Shown piece after piece: positions 1-11,900 of a stretch of DNA of 64,000 nucleotides. The translations under genes were made by a program, and so were the position numbers. The notes beneath the pieces are model-generated. The model had not been told where the DNA came from. It did not search any database and saw only the letters and a program-made list of their open reading frames with translations. The DNA is taken from NCBI GenBank assembly GCA_025558075.1, contig JAHLKF010000013.1, positions 434,001 through 498,000 of the forward strand. The letters are read 5' to 3'. This stretch comes from Gaertneriomyces semiglobifer. Lineage: Eukaryota > Chytridiomycota > Chytridiomycetes > Spizellomycetales > Spizellomycetaceae. Position 1 is the stretch's first letter, and each line of letters opens with the position of its first letter.

Positions 1-1422
1 TTGTTGCAACCCTCGCCGCCATCATCATAGTGGCCGCCGTGTCTGATAGTGGTTCGGGCTCCACTCGTGGGCAGCGCCTGCAATCTTTCCTCGGTGTCAT
101 TGTTTTCCTTTTGATCGCTGTCGCTGTATCTCGGGTTCGTATGCAGTAACGAGTACAGTTCATTCGCCAATGATTGAGACTCACCCACTCCTTTTTGTTT
201 CCAGAAACACAAAGCCATCAATCTCCAAACTGTCGCCGTCGGCCTTTTGATGCAATTCCTTATTGCTCTGTTCGTCCTTCGCACTGACTTGGGAATTGAC
301 ATTTTCGAGTGGCTGGCCAAATTTGTCACCAATTTTTTGGAGTTCTCCAAAGCTGGTCTGGAGTTTCTTTTCGGTAGCCCAATTGCTGGATCTTTCGCTA
401 CCGCCGTCTTCCCCGCCGTTGTGTTCTTCTGCTCCTTCATTGCCGTTGTCTACTACTGGGGTGGTATGCAGTATATCGTCGCCAAGATGGCCACCGCTAT
501 GGTGTTCGTCATGGACACCTCGGGTGCTGAGTCTATTGTCGCCGCCGCCTCTCCTTTTGTGGGTCAAGGTGAATCCGCACTTCTGGTGCAACCGTTCGTG
601 GAATACATGACAAACTCGGAATTGCACGCCATCATGACATCCGGTTTCGCCACCATCTCCGGTTCCGTCCTTCTCGGTTACGCCAAGATCATCAATGATA
701 TCTCTCTCTTGCTTACTGCCTGTGTCATGTCAATTCCTTGCTCGTTACTGCTTTCCAAGCTTCGCTATCCTGAAGAAGAAGAATCTCTGACCAAGGGTAG
801 AGTGCGGATTCCCAAGCAAAAGGAGCGCGAAGCCAATTTCTTACACGCTGCCGGTAATGGTGCCGCTACTGGCGCTCAACTAGTCATTCTGATCGCGGCC
901 AGTATTCTCGCTCTGGTCTCACTGTACACCGCCGGTAACAACCTTGTCGGTTGGTTGTTCGACATGATCGACATTCACCGTCACGATGTTGAAGTTGACA
1001 ATGAAGGACACGCAGACTGGATTACCGTTTCCTACATCCTGTCCTATGTATTCTGGCCTGTTGCTTATGTCATTGGCATCTCCTCCAATGACGCCCGCTT
1101 GGCTGCCGAGATCATGGCGGAGAAGATGGTGGTCAACGAGTTCTTTGCGTACGATCACTTGAGCAAGTTCGGTGCAGTTTCCGTTCTTCTGCCCGCAGAG
1201 GTTTTGCCCACGCACGGCACGCTTTCGGTGCGCACCACCAAGCTGCTCGCATTCGCGCTGTGTGGTTTTGCCAACATTGGTTCCATCGGTATCCAGGTTG
1301 GATGTCTCGGCGCCATGGCTCCCAGTCGCAAGTCTGATCTTGCCAAACTTGCGGTGTCCGCTATGTTGGTGGGCACCCTCTCTACATGGATGACTGCCGC
1401 CATCGCCGGCACCCTGATGTAG
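1..1422 (+). CDS. Concentrative nucleoside transporter (CNT family), 3' part, partial at left edge
   Basis: This is the C-terminal part of a CNT (SLC28-type) transporter, which moves nucleosides into the cell using an ion gradient. An exon reading in frame 3 from base 3 (…AAIIIVAAVSDSGSG…) ends at 134. A 70-nt GT-AG intron (135-204, ending TTTGTTTCCAG) is followed in phase by the exon 205-1422. The second exon gives about 405 residues with many hydrophobic segments. It contains the family's conserved blocks: the gate region, the C-terminal NEFFAYDHLS segment, then ALCGFANIGSIGIQ and LGAMAPSRKSDLA near the end, which line the substrate and ion sites in this family. The N-terminus lies outside the window. 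No frameshift is seen. Assignment rests on motif recognition and is firm at family level; substrate preference cannot be read. Confidence 0.93.
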
Positions 1423-2317
1423 ATTATACATTCTACACAAGGCTGGATTTTCAAGGAGTGTAAGCACACAAGCATGTGATGGACTGGTTCCATTCAGGAT
1501 GTAATAGCGGCTCAGTGCGAGCCGTATTGTCTCATAGGAAGCAAATCAGAAAGGTTTAATTGGGTACTGTTTCTGTAGATAGTACTTATGTAGTCTCATA
1601 GAAGAGAGGGGGTTTGATATATGCACTGAAACCTGTGGTTCTAATCCAAATAGAGTTCCACCTACCTCCTGACGTGTTGGACTTGCTGTCGACTTTCGCT
1701 CTGATGTGTGAATTTTGGTATGGACACTTTCAGCACCATGTAGTCACCATCATGGGAGGGTTTGAGTAACTTGGAGAAAGAATACCGCAAAGGTCTTGGG
1801 TTCGCATCACGCGTAATCCTCTGAGTAGAGAGTGGAGGCAGTCTCAGAAGCACGCCCAGTCAGATTATTCACCGTTACTCTAAGGTCCCACGCCGAGGCC
1901 GAAGGTTGCCAATTGGAGGTACACGGGTATTCGGCTCGGCCAGTTGTGCATGCGAAAAACCCTTTCAGATGTGGAAAGCGTACAATCCACCATGCAGGTA
2001 AATTCTGCTACACCGGATAGTTGTAGGCTTGCTTAGTACCAGAACGAAGGGACATGAATGGGATACCACGAAAGTGCAAGTCTTAAATCCGCAGAGAAGG
2101 GCGTTCAATTCATGCATTACGTCGCTATTCTACACGCGGAGAGTAGAAAACAACAATACATGCACGCCTCGACGTTTGAATCCACAATCCTTCAACATAT
2201 CGAGCTACTGAGCAGCTTGACCTCCCGTAGCACCCGCAGTAGTGTTCACATTCTGTTCTACTGGAGTGCCGCTTTCGGCGACATGGTCCTTGTAGAAAGT
2301 ATGGATGTGTTGCCAGG
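1423..2317. other. Convergent intergenic region, no gene recognised
   Basis: This stretch separates the 3' ends of the CNT gene (+) and the LOG-family gene (-). Only short ORFs without recognisable motifs occur. I see no RNA gene or repeat. Confidence 0.5.
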
Positions 2318-3498
2318 CTACATGGTTTGCAGCGTGAATTTGAGAAACCGTTCAATCTCGACTGACCCGAAATGCCCACGCTCACCTTCTTGTGCAGTCT
2401 CTGCGAAAATGACATAATTCAAATCCTCCTCACTGATCACACCTTCCTCCACCATTGCTTCGAAGCTAACAATCTTATCCCACCAGCTCTTACAAAACAG
2501 TACAACAGGGATTGGCGCCATTTTCTTCGTCTGAATCAATGTTAAGGCCTCAAACAGCTCGTCCATCGTTCCCCATCCCCCTGGAAATGCAACCAATGCA
2601 CGGGCGCGACCGAGAAAGTGCATCTTGCGCATGGAGAAGTAGTGAAAATTGAAACATAGTTCAGGCGTGATATAGGGATTAGGGTGCTGTTCAAAGGGGA
2701 GGACGATGTTGAGGCCAACGGAGCGGCCGTTCGGGATATTGGAGGCTCCGCGATTGGCAGCCTCCATGATGCCGGGTCCACCGCCTGTGATAACCACTCT
2801 GCAATGAAGGATAAATGATACGCCAGTGAATGATTTTTTCGCCGGGAACAAGAAGGCATCCACCGGCGGGAACGAGAGTACTCACAACTTATTTCCATTG
2901 CTGTGCTTCGTAACCAATTCCCCAAACTCCATCGCGGCTTGGTAATACTTCACATTTCTCTTGACAATCTCCACCTGCCTTTTCAGCTTCTTCACTTCTT
3001 CTGTGTCTCCAACCTCTTTCTGTCGCTTTTCCAGCTTCTTCGTCATCTCATCTACCATTGCCGCATCCCTGAAGCGCGCACTTCCGAACACGACGATTGT
3101 ACTCTCAATACCATGATCAATCATAATCTTCTCAGGTTTTGTATACTCGAGCTGCAAGCGAAGTGGGCGGAGATCATCGCGCAAGAGAAAAGGCTCATCC
3201 GCCCAGGCCAGACGGTAAGAAGAGGAAGTTGTCTGCGCTGTGCGTGGATCGAGCGTGGCAGTTTTAGTTAAGGAAGTGTCGGCCTTTTGCGGGAACGGAC
3301 GGTAGCGCTGCATAAGGGAGGGGACTAAGGCGGCAAGGTGGGCAGCTGTTGATTGTAAACAACATGGTAATTGAGTTTGGAGAGCTGGATGCACGCACGT
3401 CAAAGGGGTGGTGACCTACCCTGCCTAAACCGCTTCTTCGCAGGGGTTTCCACTTCATGGTCGCTATCCGCGCGATGCTTGTTGGAAGATGAAGACAT
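2318..3498 (-). CDS. LOG-family protein (putative nucleotide phosphoribohydrolase / 'lysine decarboxylase-like'), three exons
   Basis: Three exons on the minus strand fit in phase: 3498-3420, 3345-2886 and 2798-2318, with introns of 74 and 87 nt, giving 339 residues. The first exon supplies the start (MSSSSNKHRADSD). The Rossmann-like fold of the LOG family is marked by VVFGSAR, then VVITGGGPGIMEAANRGA across the second splice, and PGGWGTMDELFE. The last is the PGGxGTxxE signature whose Arg/Glu region is catalytic in cytokinin-activating LOG enzymes and in the PpnN-type nucleotide nucleosidases. The family releases ribose-5-phosphate from nucleoside monophosphates; the old name 'lysine decarboxylase' is a misannotation. 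An acidic/basic coiled-coil-like insert (EKRQKEVGDTEEVKKLKRQ) lies before the GGGPGI motif. Substrate is not determinable from sequence. Confidence 0.9.
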
Positions 3499-4434
3499 GG
3501 TTGGTTGGAAGGTCGTTCAGTTGGTATCTGAATGCAAGCGCCTAGATCTGGGTCAAACATCATCTTTAGGAACGCGTCAGTGCATCTCACTGTTTACAGG
3601 CCCAACAACAAGGTGACATCAAACCAGCCCACGAAGACAAGGAGCGAATATTCGAATATCTAATCATCAAGTTACGCACGCCGTTTAGCATATCAACATA
3701 TCAGGGAGAAGGCATGTCTCGTTTCTGCGGATTACATCGGGAGTACGACATGCAGAATTACAGTTCTTGTGCACGCAACTTGTGAGTGTGAGAGATGATA
3801 TCCTGGGATGATGGCTGCGAGGTTCCATTCAGTATCCAACAAAGGGAATAAGCCAGCAACCCCGTAAGCGCTGCCAGGAACCATCATGGCCACGTGGTCC
3901 GGCCAACAACGAGCATGAGGCGAAGTTGATCGCCAAAGGGAGATACAAATATAGTCGAGCGTCCCTGCCAAAGCTGGTGTGCTTGGCATTGCTGGCCTCC
4001 ACTACATGGCGAGGCCTGTGGTCCCGAGGCCTTTTTGAACATCCAACGTGATACCCAACCGATCACATTGATGACCGCGAATGGTAGCATCGAGGGCAAT
4101 GGTTGTGGCTGAGAACGGTCTGATTTTGCTGTCGATAGTGGTAGTCACTTGATGGCCATTGAACCCCACACTGGTCGGTCATGAGGATGTGACAGAACAA
4201 AGACATGGTCAACATATCGCATATCGCGCAGCTATCACCTGCCAACAGCTTCTTTCAGCTTTGCTCTTTTGGAACCGTCCGAAACCCATCAAATGACATC
4301 CAAGTGTTTCGATTGTATCGAGCTCACAACGCCCATAAAAGTGGTGGACTCTATGCGAGGCGTTTCCAAAGCGTGATAAAACACAGGCGCCAAGACGTGC
4401 ACCCGCAGTCCAAGATCGGCGAAATTCTAGGCGC
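3499..4434. other. Intergenic region, nothing recognised
   Basis: The region lies upstream of the LOG gene and downstream of the next minus-strand gene. Short ORFs on both strands show no motif or coding-like composition. No repeat shared with the rest of the window was noticed. Confidence 0.5.
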
Positions 4435-7241
4435 TCAATAACATTTGCGTCCATTTCTTCCTGGCCTCGCCGGTAAACAATAATTGATGGCCTTGCTGTC
4501 CAAAAATTCACTGAGCTTTTTCCTACTACATTTACTCAAGCTTTCTACCTGCTGAATTTGCTCGTAAAGGGTCTCAAAATCCACCGGCTCGTATCGAAGA
4601 ATGCTAGAGTAAAGGCTGGTTTGGCCACGAAGATAACGAAAGAGAATTTCTTCTAGTGACCACGACTCTTGGTCCCCCTCAGGGTGTTCAACAGTGCTCG
4701 TTGTTCGTACCGGCACGTCTGCTAAAAGCTCGTTCTGATGGGTTGCGGCAGGCGCAGAAGGTCGCGGAGGGATGTACTCTAGTACCCCATCAGCAGTGAC
4801 CCGGACGCCCTCTGTGAGGTCGATTAGCGATACATCCATATCCGACTCCGAAGATGTTTCTGATATCTCAGCTATCTCTGCTACCTCCGGCCTCACTCGA
4901 CATGGTGCCTCATCCGAAACAACAACGACAGAAGGAGCAGCGCTGCCTTCTCGCATGATAGAGGTGTCATTGTCATTGTAATCCTCTGGGCAATAACCAG
5001 ACTGATTGTTCATGCACCATCCTTTTATGGAGTGCGTGCTGCTTGTAAGCAGCTCGTTCTTATCAGTTGAGGCAGGGGCACAACGCCTTGGAGTCGCGTA
5101 CTTTAGTATGCCATCCGCTGTAACCCGGACGGTGTCGGTGAGGTCGATAAGAGACACATCTAAATCCGACTCCGAAGCAGCTTGAGATACCTCGATCATT
5201 CCCGTAGTCTCAGTGCCCACCTCACAAGGGATCTCATCCTGAACAGCAGCGATGGAAAATGTAGTACTGGTTTCGATAAACGAGCCACAATCTTCTACTT
5301 GACCACCAGGCTGTCCGTTCCTACACCCTCTCATTCCAAGCTGCTCGCCGCTCATCTTGGCGTGTGATACGCTTCGCAAGTGTTGTCGCAGCTTCGGTTC
5401 GGGTGAAGCTAATGATGTAGCGTCAGGTGCCTCGAACCGGCTATTCCAGCCCTCATTCTCAACTGCGTTTGCTAAAAAGTCTGGTGGCTTTGATGATGCC
5501 CAATACAGTGGATGTGACCGGCTTGCTAAGGCCTCGCATGACCCAGAAAACTGCTGGAGAGTCGAGGTAATGTCGAACTGTGTCAACGTTTCGGTCACGT
5601 CCGAACCTCCGCCCGCCTTTTCTCGTACTTGCCGGGATAATCTGACGCACTCTACATTGGTCGACAAAGACATACTATGCGCTATCTCCTAATCACGGGT
5701 ATCACATTGAAGACTTAATTAGATGTCATGCTTCACAAAGCAGAACGGTAGCCTATCACGATAGTTACCTGGGTGGGATCCAGGGGACCACTAACAACGG
5801 CACCTTGAGCGTCATGGGCGCGCTCGAGAACTGGTGTTCTTCCTCGCCGCCGCCGCTTTCGTTTAGGTTCGTGATTGACCGCCTGGGAACGCCGACTGAA
5901 ATTCGATTGAGTGTAGGATGAATCTTCCGCCGCGTTGTACTGCATCCCGGGTGGACTGCGTCCGTCTGGATCAACAGGGATGCTCCTCCCTTCGTCAGCG
6001 ACAGCGCTGAAGCTTAACCCGACAGACGCGGTATTCGAACGTTTAATTGGGAAGTCGCTAACTTCAATACACAGGCTTGAGGAATCGGCCCCTCCCTGCG
6101 GTAGCGCTATTTGGGCAGCGCATCGATGTCCGCGGGCCCCTGAGGCCAGCTCCCGTAGAGTCGCATCGCACGTGCTTGAAGATATGTCAACATTCGCTCT
6201 CCCCACCACCCCTTCCACGGGATGTGCGGTAGCCCTAACCTCCCCAATTTCGCGAGCTTGATTTGCCAGCTGTAAACTTATCCACATTTCGTGTTGTTTT
6301 CTGAGATGCTGGATCTGATCTTCTAGTTCTCGCTGTTTCTGTCTCATGCTACCGTCGTAGGCAGCTAGTATAGCCCAAATATCTGATTCCATGTCACTGA
6401 CGCGGGTTTCTTCCACGCGAGTTGGCTCACCATGTAACGTTTCAATGATTCGCTGAACAGGGTGAGCAGCTTGAACCAAACGCTTCGCCGAACGAGTCTG
6501 AGTCAACTCTGTAGCGTAAAAAACGTCTTCGGCTTGTGTATTTCTTACGGTCGCGATTGTCCATAGTGGCTGTTTTGGTTCGCATGTGGTGGCCCGGGTG
6601 TTGCCCTTCTCAGCTGGAGCCAGCACTTCACATGACTTCGTCAGTGTTCTCCATTTTCTTCCAATAATCTCTCTAACTTCTAACGTCGGTAGAATGGTGT
6701 CGACAACCTTCTGGGGTTTCCGTTGCGCTCCTTCCACGCACGACATTTGGAGACTGAAGTTTTTCATGGAAAGAACTTTGTGTGTCGACTTCTTCTTGGG
6801 CAGCTTCGCTGGATATACTTTGCTTGCAAACTGCTTCGATGCAGGCATATTGACTTTCATGTGCACGTCAGTACTGAGAGTCGGAAAAGCCTGGTTCAAG
6901 ACACAGGCGGATGCCGGATAACTTGAGGAATCGGTGGTTCCGACGGCCCTTTTCCTCCTGCTCCTTGGTACTGAAATGAATGCCTCCCGTACAGTGCGCG
7001 GATTCCATTTGTCAACAAGTTCGGTATCATCGTCCAGAACTGCCCAAACCCATTCTAGTGGTTGATCGGAAGCCTGTAGTCCTCCCAAAGTTTGCTGTTC
7101 TGTGATCCATGCATCGGCGTAGAAAGAATCGTCGTCAGCATCTCGCCACTCAGTGGGGTCATCGTCTGGTAGAGGCCCTGAATTATCTTTTTTAGCTGCC
7201 AATCTAGCGGTTGAAAGCGGCTGGTACTGGTACTCATTCAT
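4435..7241 (-). CDS. Uncharacterised 908-residue protein with coiled coil and duplicated SUMO-interacting-type motif
   Basis: Two long ORFs join through a canonical intron. Exon 1 (7241-5769, 491 codons) ends at CAG|GTAACT. The 80-nt intron 5768-5689 ends GTGATTAG. Exon 2 (5688-4435) continues in phase 0. Visible features: an acidic, Trp-rich N-terminus, a basic PKKKS/RSRRKR region, a heptad-like stretch around residues 305-335 (RQKQRELEDQIQHLRKQ), a basic KRKRRRRGR cluster near residue 465, and in exon 2 two copies of a roughly 68-residue repeat (5241-5038 and 4920-4723). Each repeat has an acidic run followed by DVSLIDLT and then RVTADG(I/V)L(K/E)Y. The hydrophobic core next to acidic residues matches SUMO-interacting motifs. 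No enzymatic domain is recognised. The nuclear-type basic clusters and SIM-like motifs suggest, as inference only, a nuclear SUMO-linked scaffold. Confidence 0.75.
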
Positions 7242-8444
7242 TGCGTGGTGGAAAGCTTTTCCAGAAGCACTTTCAACAGAACTGGACGCGATGGGAATTT
7301 TGCACCAAAGCTCACACCGGCGCTATGACCTTTCCACACCTCCATCATCCCAGGACGCTCTTGGCACGCCGCTGGACGACGTGCGGAAATGTGTACCTTT
7401 CATCGCATTCGGCTGATACAGTCCCAAATTCCAAGCAAGGATCATTGAGCCACGAAACACCGTTTATATTTCCTGGCGCGACACATTACGCACGGAACCA
7501 CCAGCAGCAGCAGACGAGCAACCGCTTCCGCGGATAGATTACTCCCCTAACCGGGCACTCAGTGGTGTCAACTGGACTATATCACTGGCGAGCACAGTCT
7601 TCATTATGCTTATCTCAAGCATCAAGTCGTCATGCAGGAGAGCAGGGACTTGGAACACCGTTCACAGCGTTTATATCGTTGAAAGAGGAAGAGGAAGACT
7701 GAGTAGCAAGATGTTTGCCATGCCGAGTATTGTATACCTGTATGTCCGGACACCCGCCGGCGGATCTGTTGGGATGTTCAAACTGGGAACGCACATACTC
7801 ACTGGGTAATGCCATGCAACAGAGATATACATGGCGATTCGATTTTCAATAACCTGCCTGCGGACACTGTCGGCACATCGTCATCAAGCTACTAGGGACC
7901 GACAAATAGTTTGATCATGTTCCGTGCAATAAAATGAATTGCTTGGCTTTTCAAGTGACCAGAATCTGAATTCATCGTGTAACAGGGATCTTCACTGGCA
8001 TTCGGAGCTCCCAAGATCTCAACTCCAACCGGTATAATGTAGTGCCGCTATGACACCGAGCGACGCTAATCAATTCCAGGAACTTTTCGGTGATATGCGA
8101 AGAATAATCTCGGCTCCAAGAAAGTGGTTTTGGGCGGTTTGTCACAGGTTGGATGAGAACATCCATTCCATCCAGATCCAGTGGAGCCTGATCAGAGAGA
8201 AAGTCACACTCAAGCATGTATTGACCATATAATCTGTTCATTTATTAACAAAGCATGTGATGTTACAGAGAAGGACCTCTCAACGATGCCTCGCGGGTGC
8301 TTCTCCGCAATTGCAAGCATTTTTGTAGCCACATCCAGAGGTAGCTTCCACATCCCACTGAATCTTAACTATGATTAGTATGATCTTTCCTTCAAATATC
8401 TGTAGTATTTGCTGGAATATGGAATCCACAAATCCTTTTATGGG
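7242..8444. other. Intergenic region; contains a short segment repeated near 61.2 kb
   Basis: No convincing gene is seen. The segment around 8222-8273 (…TCATTTATTAACAAAG…) recurs almost unchanged at about 61225-61267, directly in front of the gag-only Copia-1 derivative, so it is probably part of an unnamed dispersed repeat. Confidence 0.45.
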
Positions 8445-8512
8445 ACTGGTAGCACAGTGGTGGAGCACCTGTGCGAGATATCAGGAGGTCCTGGGTTCAA
8501 ACTCCAGCCAGT
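8445..8512 (+). repeat. tRNA-like sequence (tRNA pseudogene or SINE head)
   Basis: A 68-nt stretch folds like a tRNA by eye. ACTGG at the 5' end pairs with CCAGT at the 3' end. An internal A-box-like TAGCACAGTGG is followed by a B-box GGTTCAAACTCC within a pairable T arm (CTGGG/TCCAG). The anticodon arm is irregular, so this is more likely a pseudogene or tRNA-derived SINE head than a functional tRNA. The reversed gypsy LTR starts exactly at its 3' end. Confidence 0.4.
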
Positions 8513-8576
8513 GTAGAAGGATTATGATCAGACGGTAGGGTTTCCAATAGGATTACTCCGCTGTTGATGATCTCTT

Positions 8577-8853
8577 TGTTGCAGAGGATCCTGCTGAGGC
8601 TCTGGTCCTTCTAATAAGCTTATGTGTATTCAAGTCTGAGGTTCTAAGAGTACAGTTGAATGCCCGGCATAAGAGAACCACCCGACGGAAAAGGTCACGT
8701 GTCGGGTGTTAGGGCACCCAGTCACATGGGTCACGTGCTCACGGGCACATGACGCACGTGTATGCGCTGATATGGATAAGAACCCATGCCATAGCGCGCG
8801 CCCTGGTTAGGGTATCCCTATGACGTGTATGTCACCGGGACCCCCTTACAACA
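8577..8853 (-). repeat. Copia-1 copy 1, 3' LTR (277 bp)
   Basis: Ends are TGTTG and CAACA. Its half next to base 8577 contains a subfamily-A segment (…CCCGGCATAAGAGAACC…) that the partner LTR at 13629 lacks, while the U3 half (about 8746-8853) differs from the partner by about one base. CACGTG occurs more than once. Confidence 0.9.
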
Positions 8854-8913
8854 CTCCCCCCTCGGTGCATGCACGACATTTCCTGCAAACTGCCCAACAC
8901 CTTCAGCAGCTGT

Positions 8914-11900
8914 TTAGTGCTTATTTTCAGTGTTCAACACCTTCAGGAGCTTGTCAGCAGTGTCAGGCGTTGTCAGCAACCTGTCAGCAGTGTCAGACAC
9001 CTTCAGCACCTTGTCAGACACTGTCAGCAGCTTGTCAGCAGTGTCGGACGCTGTCAGCAACTTGTCAGAAGCATCGGACATATGGAGACCCATGCGCGGA
9101 TGCATGCGATTCAGAGCAGGAGCGGCTAGAGCCTTGGTAAGTCCATCAGCAAGCTGATTATTGGTGGATACATAGCAGAGAGCGATTTCCTGGGTCTGAT
9201 GAACTTTTTCGCGGATGAAATGATGGCGGAGATCAATGTGCTTGGTGCGATTGTGATTAACTGGGTTGTTGACAAGTTTGATGGCTGCCTGGTTGTCCTC
9301 GTACACTGTTAGAGTGCCGTGTGTGTCAGGGCCATGTTCAGTGCCCGGGAGAATGGACTTGTGGGTGTTATTTTGTGGAAAGTGCTCAAGGAGCGCGAGC
9401 ATCAGTCGACGGAGCCAGACGGCCTCCTTAGCGGCCTCTGCTAACGCAATGTATTCTGCTTCTGCTGTAGATTGCGCCGTGCAGTTCTGGAGCTTGGATG
9501 CCCATGAAATAGCGCCTCCGTTCAAGAGAAAAAGGTACGCCGACGTCGAGCGTCGGTTCTCGGCATTTCCAGCGAAATCGGCATCAGAATAACCGTGCAA
9601 TGAACAGTTTGCTCCCCCGTCTCGAGAGCCATAGCGGAGCTTAAGATTTCGAGTGCCTTTTACATAGCGGAGGACCCGACGTGCAGCGTTCAGATGCTGT
9701 TCAGTGGGATTCGACAAGAAGCGGGACAGTTTGGAGATTGCAAAAGCAAGATCGGGCCGCGTAGCGATGGTAAGGTACATCAAGCTTCCAATTATTGACT
9801 GATAAAGCTTTTGATCGGCCAGGACATCGGTTTCGGACGCAGCGACAAGCGATAAACTTGGCGACAGTGGAACAGTGACAGATGCGGCATCGACAAGGCC
9901 ATAGCGAAGGAGCATGTCGTCAATGTATTTGCCTTGGTTCAGTGTCAATGTATCGACAGTGCGCGTGACTTCAATGCCCAGGATGTACGAAAGCTCCCCC
10001 ATGTCCTCCATCGCGAATCGCCGGGCAAGACCATTCTTAATGGACTGTATGCGGGCCGTCGTGGAGCAGATGGTGAGGTCATCAACGTACAGGGCGATGA
10101 TGTCAGGTGTGCCGCCGGCAGCAGGGCGAATGTACAGCGCGGTGTCGAGAACCGTGGGTTGGAAACCAACGGACTTCAGATAAGTGTCGAGGGTTTGGTT
10201 CCATAAGCGCGGTGACTGTTTTAACCCATAGATCGAACGTAGGAGTTTAACGTACGACCCGTCAGGGAGTTGCATATGAATGTCGGTGTCGATTACAGCG
10301 TTCAGGAATGCCGTGAGGACATCCATTTGGTGGACGACAAGGCAGAAGAGCTGAGAGAGAGCCAATAGCAGGCGGAGCGTGCTGAACTTGACGACCGGGG
10401 CATAGGTTTCATTGAAATCGAGACCCGGGCACTGGGTAAACCCACGGGCAACAAGGCGGGCCTTATACTTCTTGATGGACCCGTCCGGGTGATGTTTAAT
10501 CTTGAAAACCCATTTAGAATCGATGGCATAAGCATCAGACGGCAAGGCATCGACGGGTATCCACGTCTGATTGTCAAGTAAGGACTGGAGCTCTTTATCG
10601 ATGGCCTGCTGCCAGGCATGCCGGTCAGGTGAGCGCAGCGCTTGCTTATAAGTGACGGGTTCCCGGGCACGGGGGCCGTCCAGAGCGGACGCTACTAAGG
10701 CCTCGACTGTAGGTGCAATCGCCGGGGATTGGTGCTTACGAGCAAAGTATTCATCGACAACGGGCAAGCCGTGTAAGTTGAACGCATCGTTCCATTCAGG
10801 TTCAGAATACCCGACGTACTTAACAAAATATTGATGCTCCCCCGTCGGTGCGATCCGTTCATCAACAATGTACTCGACTTCAAAAACTTCATCATCGGGA
10901 GCGTCGGGAGCAGGATCGACATAGTTGGTTTCATCGAACGTGACGTCACGGGACCGATGAATGCGCTGTGTCAGGGGATCGTAGAAACGGTAACCCGTGG
11001 AGTCAGTGTACCCGATCAGTTTCATGCGACGGGCCCGGGGTTCGAGCTTTTTATGGGGACGGCGTTCGACGGGGATATGGACATAAGCGTCGGACCACAA
11101 GACCCGCAGGTTCGCCACGTCCGCAAGAGAACCATGCCATTTTTCATATGGAGTTGCATTTCCGATGGCGCGGGACGGGGTGCGCTGACGGAGGTAGTTG
11201 ACAGCAACGACGATTTCCCCACACAAGTGCTGAGGTATGTGACTCGACAGCATGACCGCCCGGGTTTGTGTCATTAACGTCTGATTATAACACTCGGCAA
11301 TGCCGTTTTGCGCGGGAGAGTATGCGTGGGTAGGACGAACCCGTGTGCCGTGCTGCCGGAGATCGCCGACAAGGGCATGACTCAGATATTCGCCGCCGTT
11401 CTCGCATCGCAGTTCAAGGATTTTGCAGCCATGGAGGTTTTCAGCATGTTGGCGGAAAGCGTGGAATTCAGCGGGGACATCATGTTTATGTTTGATGATG
11501 GTGACATGTGCGTATCGAGTAAGTTCGTCGATGAACATGACAAGGTACGGGCAGTGATCGAGTGTGTCATGCTCGACTGACTGTACGTCGCTGTGGATGC
11601 GACCAAAGACGCGGGTTGCAGGTTGGGGGTTGTCATGATTGAATGGGGAGCGTCGGGACTTAGCGACACGACACCCGACGCAGGTGGCAAGGGTGCCGGG
11701 CGCGGAAATGCCGTATGCGCGAAGCGCTAGTTGGAGATTAGCAGCGCTCGGATGACCGAAACATAGATGCCAGAGCTTAAGAGTGACAGAGTCGGCAGGA
11801 CTAGGAGCAGGGTCAGAGAGAGCATGTGAAGTAGGCGTTATACTTGGTGAATAAACAGTGTCATCGACAATCGCAGGTGTCGGAGGTGTCGGTGGTGTCG

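Noticed and set aside
3..200. Minus-strand ORF 627-181 overlapping the CNT gene
   Set aside because: The CNT reading frame has strong family motifs across the same bases.
9914..11580. Plus-strand ORFs across Copia-1 (up to 148 codons)
   Set aside because: They are antisense shadows of the intact polyprotein, repeated in both copies for that reason only.
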